64,000 nucleotides of DNA from Candidatus Cloacimonetes bacterium 4572_55 (lineage in GTDB: Bacteria > 4572-55): the NCBI GenBank assembly GCA_002084765.1, contig NBMB01000009.1, forward strand, positions 1 to 64,000, in the 5' to 3' direction. The position numbers were made by a program, and so were the translations under genes. This document shows positions 8,592 to 17,793 of the stretch, in pieces (position 1 is the stretch's first letter; each line of letters starts with the position of its first letter). The notes under the pieces are model-generated. The model saw only the letters and a program-made list of their open reading frames with translations. It did not search any database and had not been told where the DNA came from.

Positions 8592-10769
8592 GTGTCATTA
8601 GAAACGCCAGATACATCCCAATTTGATTTTGAAGAGGAGGAAGAAGAATCCGCGTCTCCATTCAGCATTGATCCGCTGCATTTCCTTCGGATTCTCTATA
8701 TCCGCAAGTGGATCATTCTTGAAATCGGGTTATTTTTTTTAATATTAACGACAATCGCAGGGAGCACAATCAAAAAAAGTGAATACCGCACCTATTTTCG
8801 TCTTTTGAATCGGAATCCATTGAGGCAGATGACTATGGTAGAGGACGCAGAGCAGTATAATGTCGCCTCGCCTCAAACTCTGTTGGAGATGATCACCATG
8901 GACACTATCATGGAGGAAGTGGCGGACAGCCTCTATCACGCGGTGGAGGCTCGGGATATAAAGAAAAATTTCGATATACGAGCCTCTCGGTCCAATGACG
9001 AAATCATCAGTTGTTCTTTGACATTGAACAATAAAGATCTGGTGATTCGAGCCGCAAATATTCTGGCTCATATAGCGCAGCGAAAAACAGCCGAATTCCA
9101 AAGGGAAGCGGGTCGCCAAGCAATGCATTTTTATGAAAAGCGGATCCAGGAGACAGAGGCTAATCTGGATTCATTGGAGGTATCTGTAAAAGAATTTAAG
9201 CAGAAGTATGGCATTGTCAATTTTGACGCGGAAGTCTCCGCGGTCTCGTCGGATAAACAACGCCTGGAGCAGGACCTACGTGCTGCCCAATCAGAGTTAA
9301 ACGCCATTAATATCCAGATAAAAAGCATTCAGTCGGAACTGAGCATACAGCCTGAAGAATCTATTGGATCAACCACATATTTCAGCCCGATCCGTAACCG
9401 TATCGCGGAATTGAAAGCGCAACTCTCCGAGATTCGGCTCCGTTATACAGACGATAACCCCAAAGTCGTGAAAATCCAAAATCAGATTGCCGAGCTGGAG
9501 CGACGATTGGAAGAGGAGGGGGACGATCTGACTATACAGCAAAGTTACCAACCGAACCCGGCACGAGTCTCTTTTCAATTACATCTCCAGAGCTTAGACT
9601 CACAGAAAAAAATAATCGCGGATAAAATCGACGGTATCTTAATACAACAAAAGCTATTAGAGGACGACCTGGCGTTATTGCCGGAAATTCAACAAGAATA
9701 CGAGAATCTAATGCGTCGGCGCTCCATTTTGGATCAGCTTTATGTGCGACTGTTAGACTTGCGGGGAGGATCTCAATTGATTGCGGAGACCGAACGAGGC
9801 TACTTCGAGATATTGGAGCCTGCGATTCATGCCAGATTGATGCCGTCAAAAAAAAAATTGGTGATGGTTTCGGGCATTTTTCTCGGACTTGGTTTCGGCT
9901 TTGCGTTTTTTATTGCACTGGAATTTCTCGACGATTCCATCAAATCCAGCTCGGACATTAACCGATTACTAAAATTAGACCCTCTTGGCGAGATCCCGAT
10001 CTTTAAAAACCAGGCGGCTTTGATTGATCCAAGCGATCTGGGCGCGTCGATCACCGAAGTATACCGATTGATTCTTTCCAATATCTATACTGCGTCCTAT
10101 CCACAATCCCTAAGAGTTCTCGGCGTAACCTGCGCCTCCAAATATGAAAATAAGACCGTTGTCGCCACAAATTTGGCGATCAGCGCGACGTTGCAGGGTA
10201 AACGAGTGGTTTTGATCGATACCGATATTCGAGGCTATGATACGGAAACGCGTATGCACCCATTTTTGAGAAAGGATCGAAAAAGTAAAGGATTGATAAA
10301 TTATCTCACAGACGAAATGGAAATCGAAGATATTCTCCTGCCCACTTCGTTAAAGAATTTGAGACGGATTCATGCGGGACCATATCATACGTCTTATATT
10401 GAACTGCTCCGTTCCAAACGAATGGATCAATTATTGGCCGAACTAAAACAGATGTGCGACCTGGTCATCATCGATATGCCGGCAATGATCCCTCGAGTCG
10501 ATGTCGTTTTTGTCGCGGATAAAGTCGATTGCACCGCGCTAGTCTGCGACTTTAAGGAGGTTTCCTCGAAAATTATCAAAGAGGGAACGCGTCGTCTCAC
10601 ATCAAATAACTGCAAAATACTCGGCGGTATCCTGAACCAGGTGGAAGACCTTTATCGTAATCGATATTATAACTTTGACAATGAGCTTTCATATCGCAAC
10701 ATTCCAAAAACTATAGAAGTAAAATTTAAATCTATTTTATCCGAAATTAAAGCTATGATATGGAAATAA
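8592..10769 (+). CDS. Wzz-type chain-length regulator fused to a BY-kinase-like ATPase domain
   Basis: This 725-residue inner-membrane protein has the layout of a polysaccharide co-polymerase. An N-terminal Wzz segment has a first membrane helix at about 42-60, a long periplasmic coiled-coil follows (about 170-420), a second helix lies near 425-445, and a cytoplasmic P-loop domain runs from about 505. Walker A' (VVLIDTDIRG) and a Walker B-like LVIIDMPAM are clear. The P-loop is degenerate: SKYENKT instead of a GEGKS/T type, keeping K and T but not the glycines. A small tyrosine group (YRNRYYN, SYR) is near the C-terminus. It may bind ATP weakly. GTG start at 8592 after AAGGTAGCACC. It sits directly before the export lipoprotein gene, its expected partner. 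Confidence 0.85.
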   Translation: MSLETPDTSQFDFEEEEEESASPFSIDPLHFLRILYIRKWIILEIGLFFLILTTIAGSTIKKSEYRTYFRLLNRNPLRQMTMVEDAEQYNVASPQTLLEMITMDTIMEEVADSLYHAVEARDIKKNFDIRASRSNDEIISCSLTLNNKDLVIRAANILAHIAQRKTAEFQREAGRQAMHFYEKRIQETEANLDSLEVSVKEFKQKYGIVNFDAEVSAVSSDKQRLEQDLRAAQSELNAINIQIKSIQSELSIQPEESIGSTTYFSPIRNRIAELKAQLSEIRLRYTDDNPKVVKIQNQIAELERRLEEEGDDLTIQQSYQPNPARVSFQLHLQSLDSQKKIIADKIDGILIQQKLLEDDLALLPEIQQEYENLMRRRSILDQLYVRLLDLRGGSQLIAETERGYFEILEPAIHARLMPSKKKLVMVSGIFLGLGFGFAFFIALEFLDDSIKSSSDINRLLKLDPLGEIPIFKNQAALIDPSDLGASITEVYRLILSNIYTASYPQSLRVLGVTCASKYENKTVVATNLAISATLQGKRVVLIDTDIRGYDTETRMHPFLRKDRKSKGLINYLTDEMEIEDILLPTSLKNLRRIHAGPYHTSYIELLRSKRMDQLLAELKQMCDLVIIDMPAMIPRVDVVFVADKVDCTALVCDFKEVSSKIIKEGTRRLTSNNCKILGGILNQVEDLYRNRYYNFDNELSYRNIPKTIEVKFKSILSEIKAMIWK

Positions 10770-10781
10770 AGGCGGGTTCAT

Positions 10782-11861
10782 TTGATAAACATCTATTTGA
10801 CAAAGATGATGAAAAAAGGTATCCTTTTATTTTTACTTGCATCTCTGTTGATCATAGGCGCGGGCGCGGTTGGGTGTGGGTCCTCATTGCCAAAGCCTCA
10901 GGAAGGGAGACTACATTTACCCGAAAACAACGACCAAGCCGAGATCCCGCCGTATCAGGTAGCGTCCGATACGCTCCAATATAGGCTGGGACCGGGAGAT
11001 GTGATCAGCATTATTGTCCATGAGGAGCCGGACATAAGCAGGGAGGGCGTCACGGTGCGCTACGATGGGTATATCACACATTACCTGATAGGCGATGTAC
11101 TTGCCACTGGGCGCACATTGGCTCAGGTCGATACCCTGATCACTGAGGCGATGAAACATTATATTCTGGGCCCGGAAGTGACGATATTCCTGCAGCAAAG
11201 CAACAGCAAACGGTTCGTGATTCTGGGTGGCGTGTCTCAACCCGGGGTCTATCCATTAGTTAACGCGGTGCGATTGACCGACGCGGTCGCTATGGCAGGT
11301 GGCATCCCTCGCAGTTCCGCGTCTGGCGCAATAGGAGACGACCCGATCGGAACTTATGCCGCGGACCTGTCCGGTCTCTATATTCTGCGCGGTAACCAAA
11401 AGATTCACGTCGATCTCTCTGCGGTGTACTCAGGCGGCGATCTCTTCCAGGACATCTATCTGCAACCCGACGATTATGTCTATGTCCCTATGCCGGATAT
11501 TCGCACTATCTATGTCTTCGGGGAAGTCTCGCAGCCCGGCGTGATCCGGACAGGTCGCCCGATCTCTCTGGCGCAAGTCCTGTTCGCGGCAGGAGGAATT
11601 CTCCCTTCAGCGAAAAAAAGTAGCATCCAAGTTCTGTACGGGTCGGGTCAATTGACAGAAAATATCACGGTAAATTTGAACGATATTTTGGATGGAAACG
11701 ACTATGATCTTGAACTGCAAGATGGAAATATTGTTTATGTGCCTCGGTCTGAATTTCATCAGGCAACCAACCTGATTCAACAATTTATCAACACGGTTCA
11801 ATCGATTCAACTGACTCGATTGTTAATTGACGATCTGGAAAATGCAACCAACACCAACTAA
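10782..11861 (+). CDS. Wza-like polysaccharide export lipoprotein (SLBB domains)
   Basis: This roughly 359-residue protein would form the periplasmic and outer-membrane channel for the polysaccharide. The N-terminus has a signal peptide ending in a lipobox-like AVGC (cysteine near residue 32). A Poly_export domain starts at LGPGDVISIIVHEEP, followed by two SLBB domains (VILGGVSQPGVYPL and VYVFGEVSQPGVIR types). The TTG at 10782 follows AAAGGCGGG with good spacing; ATGs at 10806 and 10809 are alternatives that still keep the signal peptide. Its 12-base distance from the Wzz/BY-kinase gene fits an operon. Confidence 0.9.
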   Translation: MINIYLTKMMKKGILLFLLASLLIIGAGAVGCGSSLPKPQEGRLHLPENNDQAEIPPYQVASDTLQYRLGPGDVISIIVHEEPDISREGVTVRYDGYITHYLIGDVLATGRTLAQVDTLITEAMKHYILGPEVTIFLQQSNSKRFVILGGVSQPGVYPLVNAVRLTDAVAMAGGIPRSSASGAIGDDPIGTYAADLSGLYILRGNQKIHVDLSAVYSGGDLFQDIYLQPDDYVYVPMPDIRTIYVFGEVSQPGVIRTGRPISLAQVLFAAGGILPSAKKSSIQVLYGSGQLTENITVNLNDILDGNDYDLELQDGNIVYVPRSEFHQATNLIQQFINTVQSIQLTRLLIDDLENATNTN

Positions 11862-12639
11862 AAAACTGATACTTCTGGATATTTTCATCGATAATTTGAC
11901 GATGGATGAGGCGATTCAAAAAATTGAAGAGATCTGTAACGGAGATAGGCTTCATCAGATATCGTTCGTCAATGCCGCGTGTTTTAATATTTCTTTTAAA
12001 GACGCGGAATATCGAGATATTCTTATCCGATCAGATTATTTGTTCGGAGACGGCAGCGGCGTTCGATACGGCGCGAAGATGACCGGTCAACGCATCAAGG
12101 ATAATGTAAACGGCACGGATATGTATCCCCGCCTGTGTCGCCGGGCGGCAGAAAAGGGATGGAGAATATTCTATCTTGGCGCTTCAGAGGACTCAAACGA
12201 ACGGATCGTGAGAGACAGCCTTAGGCGTTATCCTAAGCTTCAGGTATCGGGACGACAAAACGGCTACTTTTCTCTCGATCAGACCCATGAGGTGATCGAG
12301 CGGATCAAAGCCTCGAATTGCGATATTTTGCTGGTCGCTTTCGGTGCCCCGAGACAAGAGAAGTGGATCGATCAGCATAAGGACACCCTCAAAAATTCGG
12401 TAAAGGCGATCATCGGAGTCGGGGGACTGTTTGACTATGTCAACAGAGACGCTGAAAAAAGCGCAGGTATTCCCCGCGCGCCGATCTGGATACGAAAAAT
12501 CGGATTTGAATGGGTGTATCGGCTGATTCAAGAGCCAAAACGGATGTGGAAACGTTATGTGTTGGGCAATCCTTTATATTTGTGGCGGGTTTTTTTGTGG
12601 TCTATCCGCAACCGAGATAAAATTCGCCAGGTGAAATAG
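11842..12639 (+). CDS. WecG/TagA/CpsF-family glycosyltransferase
   Basis: The product has about 265 residues and belongs to GT26 (WecG/TagA), enzymes that add the second sugar, often N-acetylmannosamine or a relative, to an undecaprenyl-PP-linked sugar. Signature pieces are FVNAACFNIS, RSDYLFGDGSGVRYGAK, RIFYLGASED and the highly conserved LLVAFGAPRQEKWIDQH, then GVGGLFDY. The start at 11842 overlaps the end of the export lipoprotein gene by 20 bases; a TTG at 11827 is less likely. It would act after the phosphoglycosyl transferase encoded next. Confidence 0.9.
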   Translation: MQPTPTKKLILLDIFIDNLTMDEAIQKIEEICNGDRLHQISFVNAACFNISFKDAEYRDILIRSDYLFGDGSGVRYGAKMTGQRIKDNVNGTDMYPRLCRRAAEKGWRIFYLGASEDSNERIVRDSLRRYPKLQVSGRQNGYFSLDQTHEVIERIKASNCDILLVAFGAPRQEKWIDQHKDTLKNSVKAIIGVGGLFDYVNRDAEKSAGIPRAPIWIRKIGFEWVYRLIQEPKRMWKRYVLGNPLYLWRVFLWSIRNRDKIRQVK

Positions 12640-12746
12640 GCGTCTCCTAAACAATTTTTTTTTGAAAAATATGAAAATTTATGTTAATTTTTTTGACATC
12701 GGGCTCCTAAATAGATCATTAAAAATACGTAAAGGAGGTTTTATTC

Positions 12747-13496
12747 ATGTCAATTTCTATGGATGACCGGATAAGACGAGATAAGGAACTGTTTGAAGAA
12801 GCTACGAAAGAGTTCGGTAGCGAATGGCGTCTCCGTTGGTCTCGCATACAAAAAAAGCTGAAAAAATATAGCTTTGATTTTACTGTAGTTTCCTCAAAAT
12901 TCATAAAAAGAATTTTTGATATTATCGGCGGAGCTATTCTTATTCTATTATTGAGTCCTGTCTACCTGATCACCATGATCGCGATTAAGATCGAGGACCC
13001 TTCCGGTCCCATCTTTTTTCATCAGGAACGAAAAGGTCTATACGGCGAATCCTTCCGCATGTATAAATTTCGTTCGATGTATAAAGACGCAGACAAACGC
13101 AAAGCTGAATTGTCCGACATGAATGAGATGGAGGGGGGGGTGATCTTTAAAATCAAAGATGATCCCAGAATTACCAAAGTGGGTAAATTTATCCGGAAGT
13201 ACAGCATTGACGAACTACCCCAGTTCTATAATGTGCTTATCGGAGACATGACCTTAGTCGGTCCGCGTCCGCCGGTGCCAGGCGAGGTGGCTCTCTATTC
13301 CCGCAAAGATAAAGATCGACTCAAAGTCAAACCAGGTATCACTTGTATCTGGCAAGTAAGCGGTCGGAGCAATATTCCTTTCGAAGAGCAAGTGGATTTG
13401 GACAAACAATATATCCTCAGCCAATCGGTATGGTTGGACATTAAGTTGCTCTTCAAGACAGTCGGAGCGGTTTTCAAGAGCGAAGGCGCGTATTGA
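12747..13496 (+). CDS. Phosphoglycosyl transferase (initiating sugar transferase)
   Basis: This 249-residue monotopic membrane protein starts exopolysaccharide synthesis by moving a sugar-phosphate from a nucleotide sugar to undecaprenyl phosphate. It has a short hydrophilic N-terminus, one re-entrant hydrophobic segment (about 54-75) and the family core: MYKFRSM, then SIDELPQFYNVLIGDMTLVGPRPP. The catalytic Asp-Glu pair is intact in IDELPQ. A strong AAAGGAGG site precedes the ATG. The next gene has a related domain that lost this dyad. Confidence 0.92.
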   Translation: MSISMDDRIRRDKELFEEATKEFGSEWRLRWSRIQKKLKKYSFDFTVVSSKFIKRIFDIIGGAILILLLSPVYLITMIAIKIEDPSGPIFFHQERKGLYGESFRMYKFRSMYKDADKRKAELSDMNEMEGGVIFKIKDDPRITKVGKFIRKYSIDELPQFYNVLIGDMTLVGPRPPVPGEVALYSRKDKDRLKVKPGITCIWQVSGRSNIPFEEQVDLDKQYILSQSVWLDIKLLFKTVGAVFKSEGAY

Positions 13497-13757
13497 TCTT
13501 ATAAAATAGACGCTTGTTAATAATTTAATTTTTTATCGGCACTAAATTTTCTGGTATCGCAAACAGAAAAATATTATATTAACGCCGCGATAACTTGAAT
13601 GGTTCTGAAGATTGAGATATGAGTAACAAAAGAAATTTCGTCGATTATCTATTATTATTATTATGCAGCCGAGCATAAATTTGTCGGGGTTCATAACTTC
13701 AAACGAATTTATACCGATATGCAATAGTATCACTATCTCACTAATATAGATTGGTTT

Positions 13758-15341
13758 ATGAAAGCACTTATCTTAGCGGCAGGTTCCGGGGAAAGGCTGC
13801 GACCTCTTACAGATAAAACATCCAAACCGATGTTGCCGGTGACAAATGTTCCAATCTTGGTTCATATTATTAAGTATCTTGCGGCCGCAAAAATAACAGA
13901 GATTTGGATCAATTTGCATCATTTTCCCGCATCGATCGAAGACGAAATTTCTAATGGGAAAAAATGGGGCGTCACTGTCGAATATTTCCGTGAACGGCAA
14001 CTTTCCGGGACAGCCGGGGCAGTCAAACGGTTCGAGCCATTCTTAGAACCGGATGATCAAACGTTTTTGGTCATACACGGCTGTCTGCTGACCACCTTCG
14101 ACTTAAACCTCATCATTGACTCCCATGATTCCAATCATGCGTGGGTCACGCGCTTGGTTGATCGGCTACCGGAGTCGGGAAGTCCTCTTTTTCGGCGTCC
14201 TGGAGTTGGTTTGTACATCATGGATCGAGAGGTGTTCCGTTTCATCTCCTCGGGGAAGTATAGCAAGATTGAGCTTGACCTGATCCCAAAAATCGAGGAT
14301 CAAGGAAAATCTTTTGTTTGCTACAATGCCGGCGATCCCAAAAATCAGGGCGGGACTTTCCCCTTGCATAAGATACGAGACTCCTACGACTTGATAAGAG
14401 CAAATCAACGAGTTGTTGAAGAAGACAGACTTATTGTAGTCGAAGATGAGTTTGGCGGCAAAGACGATCCCGGTCTTTTCTTTAGAGATGATCCGAAGTT
14501 TAAAAATGCGTTCTCGTCCTATGAAATTCAACCACCGGTTTTAATCGGTAAAAATACGCACTTGGAAGCTGATGTTTACATCGAGGGGCCCACAGTTATC
14601 GGAGAAAACTGCCGGATTCTGGAGAAAGTGACCCTGAGCAAAAGCATTGTTCTCTCCGATACGATAATCAATCGTCTTACCTATATCAAGAACTCTATTG
14701 TAACCCATACCCATTTGGTCGAATTCGATGAGAATAACAAGCCATTTGTATACTCGTCCGAACAGATCGAATCCATCCATGATAACGGTTTGTCCGAGTT
14801 TGGATACGCGCTGTTCAACAAACTTGGCGCATGTCTTTTATTAATTGTATTCTTGCCTTTTTATCTGGCTCGTATTATCTTTTATATGATTCTCGGCAGG
14901 CGAGACCGTTACCTGATCCAACACGAGACCCGGATCCGAAAGGAAGGAAGCGCGAGTCAACTGGAAGCCATTCGATATACTGAGTTTGAGCATTATTCCC
15001 TGCGATCGGATTGGGTATTTTGGAGACGGCTTCCGGAGTTGAATAATGTCGTTCGCGGCGATATGAATTTGGTCGGTCATCGCCCCCTCACGCCAAATAT
15101 GGCGCAGCGGTTAGATGACGAGTTCCAATTTATTCGGCTTCAAGGCGCGCCCGGGTGGATCAGCCCGTGGGAAACATTTGCCGAAAAAAAGGACATGACG
15201 CCCGAACAAAAAAATTTGATTGAGAATGATCACGCCATATACCATTCGATTATCCGGGATATAAAAATATTGATGAAGGCGTTATTATTTATATTATTTT
15301 CAAAAGATAAGGATGATAGTTATGACACAACCAATCGGTAA
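13758..15341 (+). CDS. Fusion of nucleotidyltransferase-like and phosphoglycosyl-transferase-like domains, both degenerate
   Basis: The 527-residue product begins with a sugar-nucleotidyltransferase fold: the NTP-binding GSGERLRPLTDKTSKPMLPV is intact. Positions that usually hold catalytic metal are changed: the usual NGD is HGC (C109), and the later WxDIGTP-like motif is CYNAGDP. A few left-handed beta-helix hexapeptides (about 265-320) follow, then a hydrophobic segment near 352-375 and a C-terminal domain like the neighbouring phosphoglycosyl transferase, with RGDMNLVGHRPL. There the catalytic Asp-Glu of DELPQ is replaced by R423-R424 (WRRLPEL). Neither domain is likely to do the standard reaction. 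It may be a regulatory or scaffold partner of the enzyme encoded at 12747. Confidence 0.8.
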   Translation: MKALILAAGSGERLRPLTDKTSKPMLPVTNVPILVHIIKYLAAAKITEIWINLHHFPASIEDEISNGKKWGVTVEYFRERQLSGTAGAVKRFEPFLEPDDQTFLVIHGCLLTTFDLNLIIDSHDSNHAWVTRLVDRLPESGSPLFRRPGVGLYIMDREVFRFISSGKYSKIELDLIPKIEDQGKSFVCYNAGDPKNQGGTFPLHKIRDSYDLIRANQRVVEEDRLIVVEDEFGGKDDPGLFFRDDPKFKNAFSSYEIQPPVLIGKNTHLEADVYIEGPTVIGENCRILEKVTLSKSIVLSDTIINRLTYIKNSIVTHTHLVEFDENNKPFVYSSEQIESIHDNGLSEFGYALFNKLGACLLLIVFLPFYLARIIFYMILGRRDRYLIQHETRIRKEGSASQLEAIRYTEFEHYSLRSDWVFWRRLPELNNVVRGDMNLVGHRPLTPNMAQRLDDEFQFIRLQGAPGWISPWETFAEKKDMTPEQKNLIENDHAIYHSIIRDIKILMKALLFILFSKDKDDSYDTTNR

Positions 15342-16479
15342 TAAAGCATGCGTTTTAGTTGTCGACGACGAGATGTCGATTCGAAATATTGTCGCCACAT
15401 CGCTGAAGCGAGAGCAATACGAGGTGATCACGGCTTCCGATGGGTTAGAGGCTCTGAGCATGGTATCCAAGCGACGACCTGATGTTATTGTCTGCGATGT
15501 GTTGATGCCCCGCATGAACGGGTACCAATTTTTGAACGCTTTGCATGAGGACCCGGCAACGCAACACATTCCCTTTCTGTTTTTGTCAGCGGTCAGCGAT
15601 GTGGAGCCGGTTAGTCAGGCTCTGCGCAGCGGCGCAGACGATTTTATCACCAAGCCGTTTAAACTGCTCGATCTTCAGGCGCGTATCACGGCACTCCTGA
15701 GACGATCCAAATCCAAGCAGTCGGTCTATGTCTCATTTGACGCCAATGTGTGGACGCCTATCAAACTGGGGAAATTGGCTCTTCTGTTAGACCTCTTTGA
15801 AAGTGAAAAAGATAGCGGTCGGATTGATCTGAAACAGGATGGCGAATTCGGAGAAATTATCCTGAAAAATGGAGAGATCATCTCGGCACAGATGGGACAA
15901 CTCATCGACGATAAAGCGATTCAGGAGCTGATCCAATGGAAAAAAGGAAAAATGTTGTTTACCTCTGCCCTGAACGCTCCGCCGGTGGATGAGACATCAG
16001 AAATCAAAAAAAATGACGCTCAAAACGAAAGTGCATCGTCAGAAAAGAGTAAATTTCGAGACCTCTTTGGTGCTCTCCAACAGAATATCAAAGAGACCAA
16101 GCACATCCTCATAAACCTATTTCCAAAAAAGCCGTTTGAGTCCATAATCAGTGAGAAAGAAGGAATTACAATCGTTACCTGCAAAGGCGTTCGGATTACG
16201 AGAAAAGACGCCCGGAATTTGGAGAAATCGATCAATTCGAGAATAACTGATGAGCGGATAAACTTTGTCTTGGATATCAAAGAGGTCGAGGAAATCGAGG
16301 TATTGGGACTGGGTAAATTGGTCGGACTCCAAAGACAGCTTCAATTTGTTCAAGGCGGTATCATTCTCGTGAGACCCAATCAGGGCATCAGGAGAAAATT
16401 GCAAAATATGCGGCTTGACCGGTTGTTCGATATCTGTCAATCCGTCGAAGAAGCGTTGCATATCTTGCGGAAAAGCTGA
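15322..16479 (+). CDS. Response regulator: receiver, DUF4388 (PATAN) and STAS-like domains
   Basis: This cytoplasmic protein of about 385 residues has three parts. The receiver (about 8-125) has acidic residues in VVDDE, the phosphorylated Asp in VIVCDVLMPRMNG and the lysine in FITKPF. A DUF4388/PATAN domain (about 150-225) contains GKLALLLDLFES and GEIILKNGEIISAQ. The C-terminal 110 residues resemble an anti-sigma-factor antagonist STAS domain, with FVLDIKEVEEIEVLGLGKL. No DNA-binding domain is present, so it should act through protein contacts. Its position suggests control of exopolysaccharide production. I chose the ATG at 15322; an ATG at 15313 is in frame. Confidence 0.82.
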   Translation: MTQPIGNKACVLVVDDEMSIRNIVATSLKREQYEVITASDGLEALSMVSKRRPDVIVCDVLMPRMNGYQFLNALHEDPATQHIPFLFLSAVSDVEPVSQALRSGADDFITKPFKLLDLQARITALLRRSKSKQSVYVSFDANVWTPIKLGKLALLLDLFESEKDSGRIDLKQDGEFGEIILKNGEIISAQMGQLIDDKAIQELIQWKKGKMLFTSALNAPPVDETSEIKKNDAQNESASSEKSKFRDLFGALQQNIKETKHILINLFPKKPFESIISEKEGITIVTCKGVRITRKDARNLEKSINSRITDERINFVLDIKEVEEIEVLGLGKLVGLQRQLQFVQGGIILVRPNQGIRRKLQNMRLDRLFDICQSVEEALHILRKS

Positions 16480-16491
16480 TCCAAGTCTGAA

Positions 16492-16524
16492 GAATCCGCA
16501 GATTTCGCAGATTTTACAAATTTG
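16492..16524 (+). repeat. Dispersed CCGCAGATTT element, copy 1
   Basis: The sequence starts ccgcagatttcgcagatttt and continues to acaaatttgt. Related stretches occur at 24622-24640 and 26063-26094, all intergenic. It is a short, imperfect, AT-rich repeat of unknown role. Confidence 0.5.
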
Positions 16525-16548
16525 TCTATTGAACTGGGAGATCGAGTT

Positions 16549-17697
16549 ATGAATAAAAAACCAGAAGTCGCCATTTTTTTCTTTGCCGACGCTTTCGGTT
16601 GGGAGATATTAAAACGATACAAATTTTTGAAAAGTATCTGCCCTTACAAGCACCGCTTAGACACCGTTTTTGGCTATTCCTCTACCGCGATGCCTTCGAT
16701 TTTTTCTGGGCGGATACCGAGCAGTCACGGACACTTTTCCTGCTTCTACTATTCTCCGGAAACATCTCCGTTTAAAATATTAAAATGGATGAAATTATTG
16801 CCTTCCTCCATTGCGGATCGGGGGCGGGTGCGGAATATCATCAGCCGTCTGTTGACCAGGCTATACGGATTTACCGGATATTTCCAAATATACAATGTGC
16901 CTTTCGACCGGATCGCTTATTTTGATTATTCTGAAAAAGACGACATCTTTAAGCCCGGGGGCTTGCTACATGGAGAGTCTATTTTCGATGAACTGGAGAA
17001 ACACCAGATCACATATCACTGTCCTGACTGGCATCTAAGCGACCAGGATCAGATCGACTCGCTCTATCAGGAGTTGGAAAAACAAAAGATTACATGGGCT
17101 TTTATGCACACAGCGCGGCTTGACAATGTGATGCACCTTATCGGCACAAAAGGCGAAAAGGTGGACAAAGTCGTCGCATGGTATGAAGAACAGGCTCAGC
17201 GTTTGTGGGACCAGGCGCATAAGTATTATGAGCGAGTTTCGTTCTATTTCTTTTCCGATCACGGAATGACCGATGTGACAGATCAGTATGATGTGCGCTC
17301 AAAAATCGAAGTGCTCGGATTGGAATTTGGGAAAGATTATGCCGCGTTTTATGATTCGACAATGGCAAGAATTTGGTTCCTCAATGATCAGGCGGAGAAA
17401 AAAATCAAGGAAACGCTGAGCCAACTCGACTGCGGTCGGATAGTCTCCGAAGAGGAATTGGACAAGTGGGGCGTCAATTTTCCCGATCATAAATACGGAG
17501 ACCTCATTTTTTTGATGAATCCCGGTCATTTGATCATTCCAGGAGATATGGGCTTACGCCCCATTCCGGGCATGCACGGATACGACCCGGAAGACCTGGA
17601 TTCCTACGCGCATCTTTCCACCAATGTCAAGTTAGACCCGCCTCCAAGATCCATTGCCGATATGTATCAGGTTATGCTACAGGACGCGCTCCGTTAG
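16549..17697 (+). CDS. Alkaline-phosphatase-superfamily phosphodiesterase-like protein
   Basis: This 382-residue protein has the metal-site pattern of type I phosphodiesterases and phosphoglycerol transferases. An early metal Asp is in FFADAFG, a nucleophile region is in YSSTAMPSIFSGRIPSSHGH, and later come FFSDHGMTD and the C-terminal metal His in GMHGYDP. No signal peptide or membrane helix is evident, so it is probably cytoplasmic, unlike most relatives. Inside the exopolysaccharide locus it might cleave or transfer a phosphate-linked group on a precursor. I chose the ATG at 16549 after GGGAG; an upstream TTG is possible. A hairpin terminator follows the stop. Confidence 0.8.
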   Translation: MNKKPEVAIFFFADAFGWEILKRYKFLKSICPYKHRLDTVFGYSSTAMPSIFSGRIPSSHGHFSCFYYSPETSPFKILKWMKLLPSSIADRGRVRNIISRLLTRLYGFTGYFQIYNVPFDRIAYFDYSEKDDIFKPGGLLHGESIFDELEKHQITYHCPDWHLSDQDQIDSLYQELEKQKITWAFMHTARLDNVMHLIGTKGEKVDKVVAWYEEQAQRLWDQAHKYYERVSFYFFSDHGMTDVTDQYDVRSKIEVLGLEFGKDYAAFYDSTMARIWFLNDQAEKKIKETLSQLDCGRIVSEEELDKWGVNFPDHKYGDLIFLMNPGHLIIPGDMGLRPIPGMHGYDPEDLDSYAHLSTNVKLDPPPRSIADMYQVMLQDALR

Positions 17698-17722
17698 CAC
17701 GATCAATTTCCATTTTTTTTTT

Positions 17723-17766
17723 AAATACGGGGTTCCGCTGCGGTCCATGACCGGAATCCCGTATTT
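17723..17766 (+). terminator. Rho-independent terminator-like hairpin
   Basis: AAATACGGG (17723-17731) and TTCCG (17733-17737) pair with CGGAA (17752-17756) and CCCGTATTT (17758-17766), leaving a loop of about 14 bases. The stem itself ends in T's and is followed by TACATTT. It lies 25 bases after the phosphodiesterase stop. Confidence 0.65.
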
Positions 17767-17793
17767 TACATTTAACCGGAACTGAGACAAAAA

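Noticed and set aside
13540-13735. Short open frames between the two transferase genes
   Set aside because: AT-rich, with a simple tat repeat and no ribosome site; considered non-coding.
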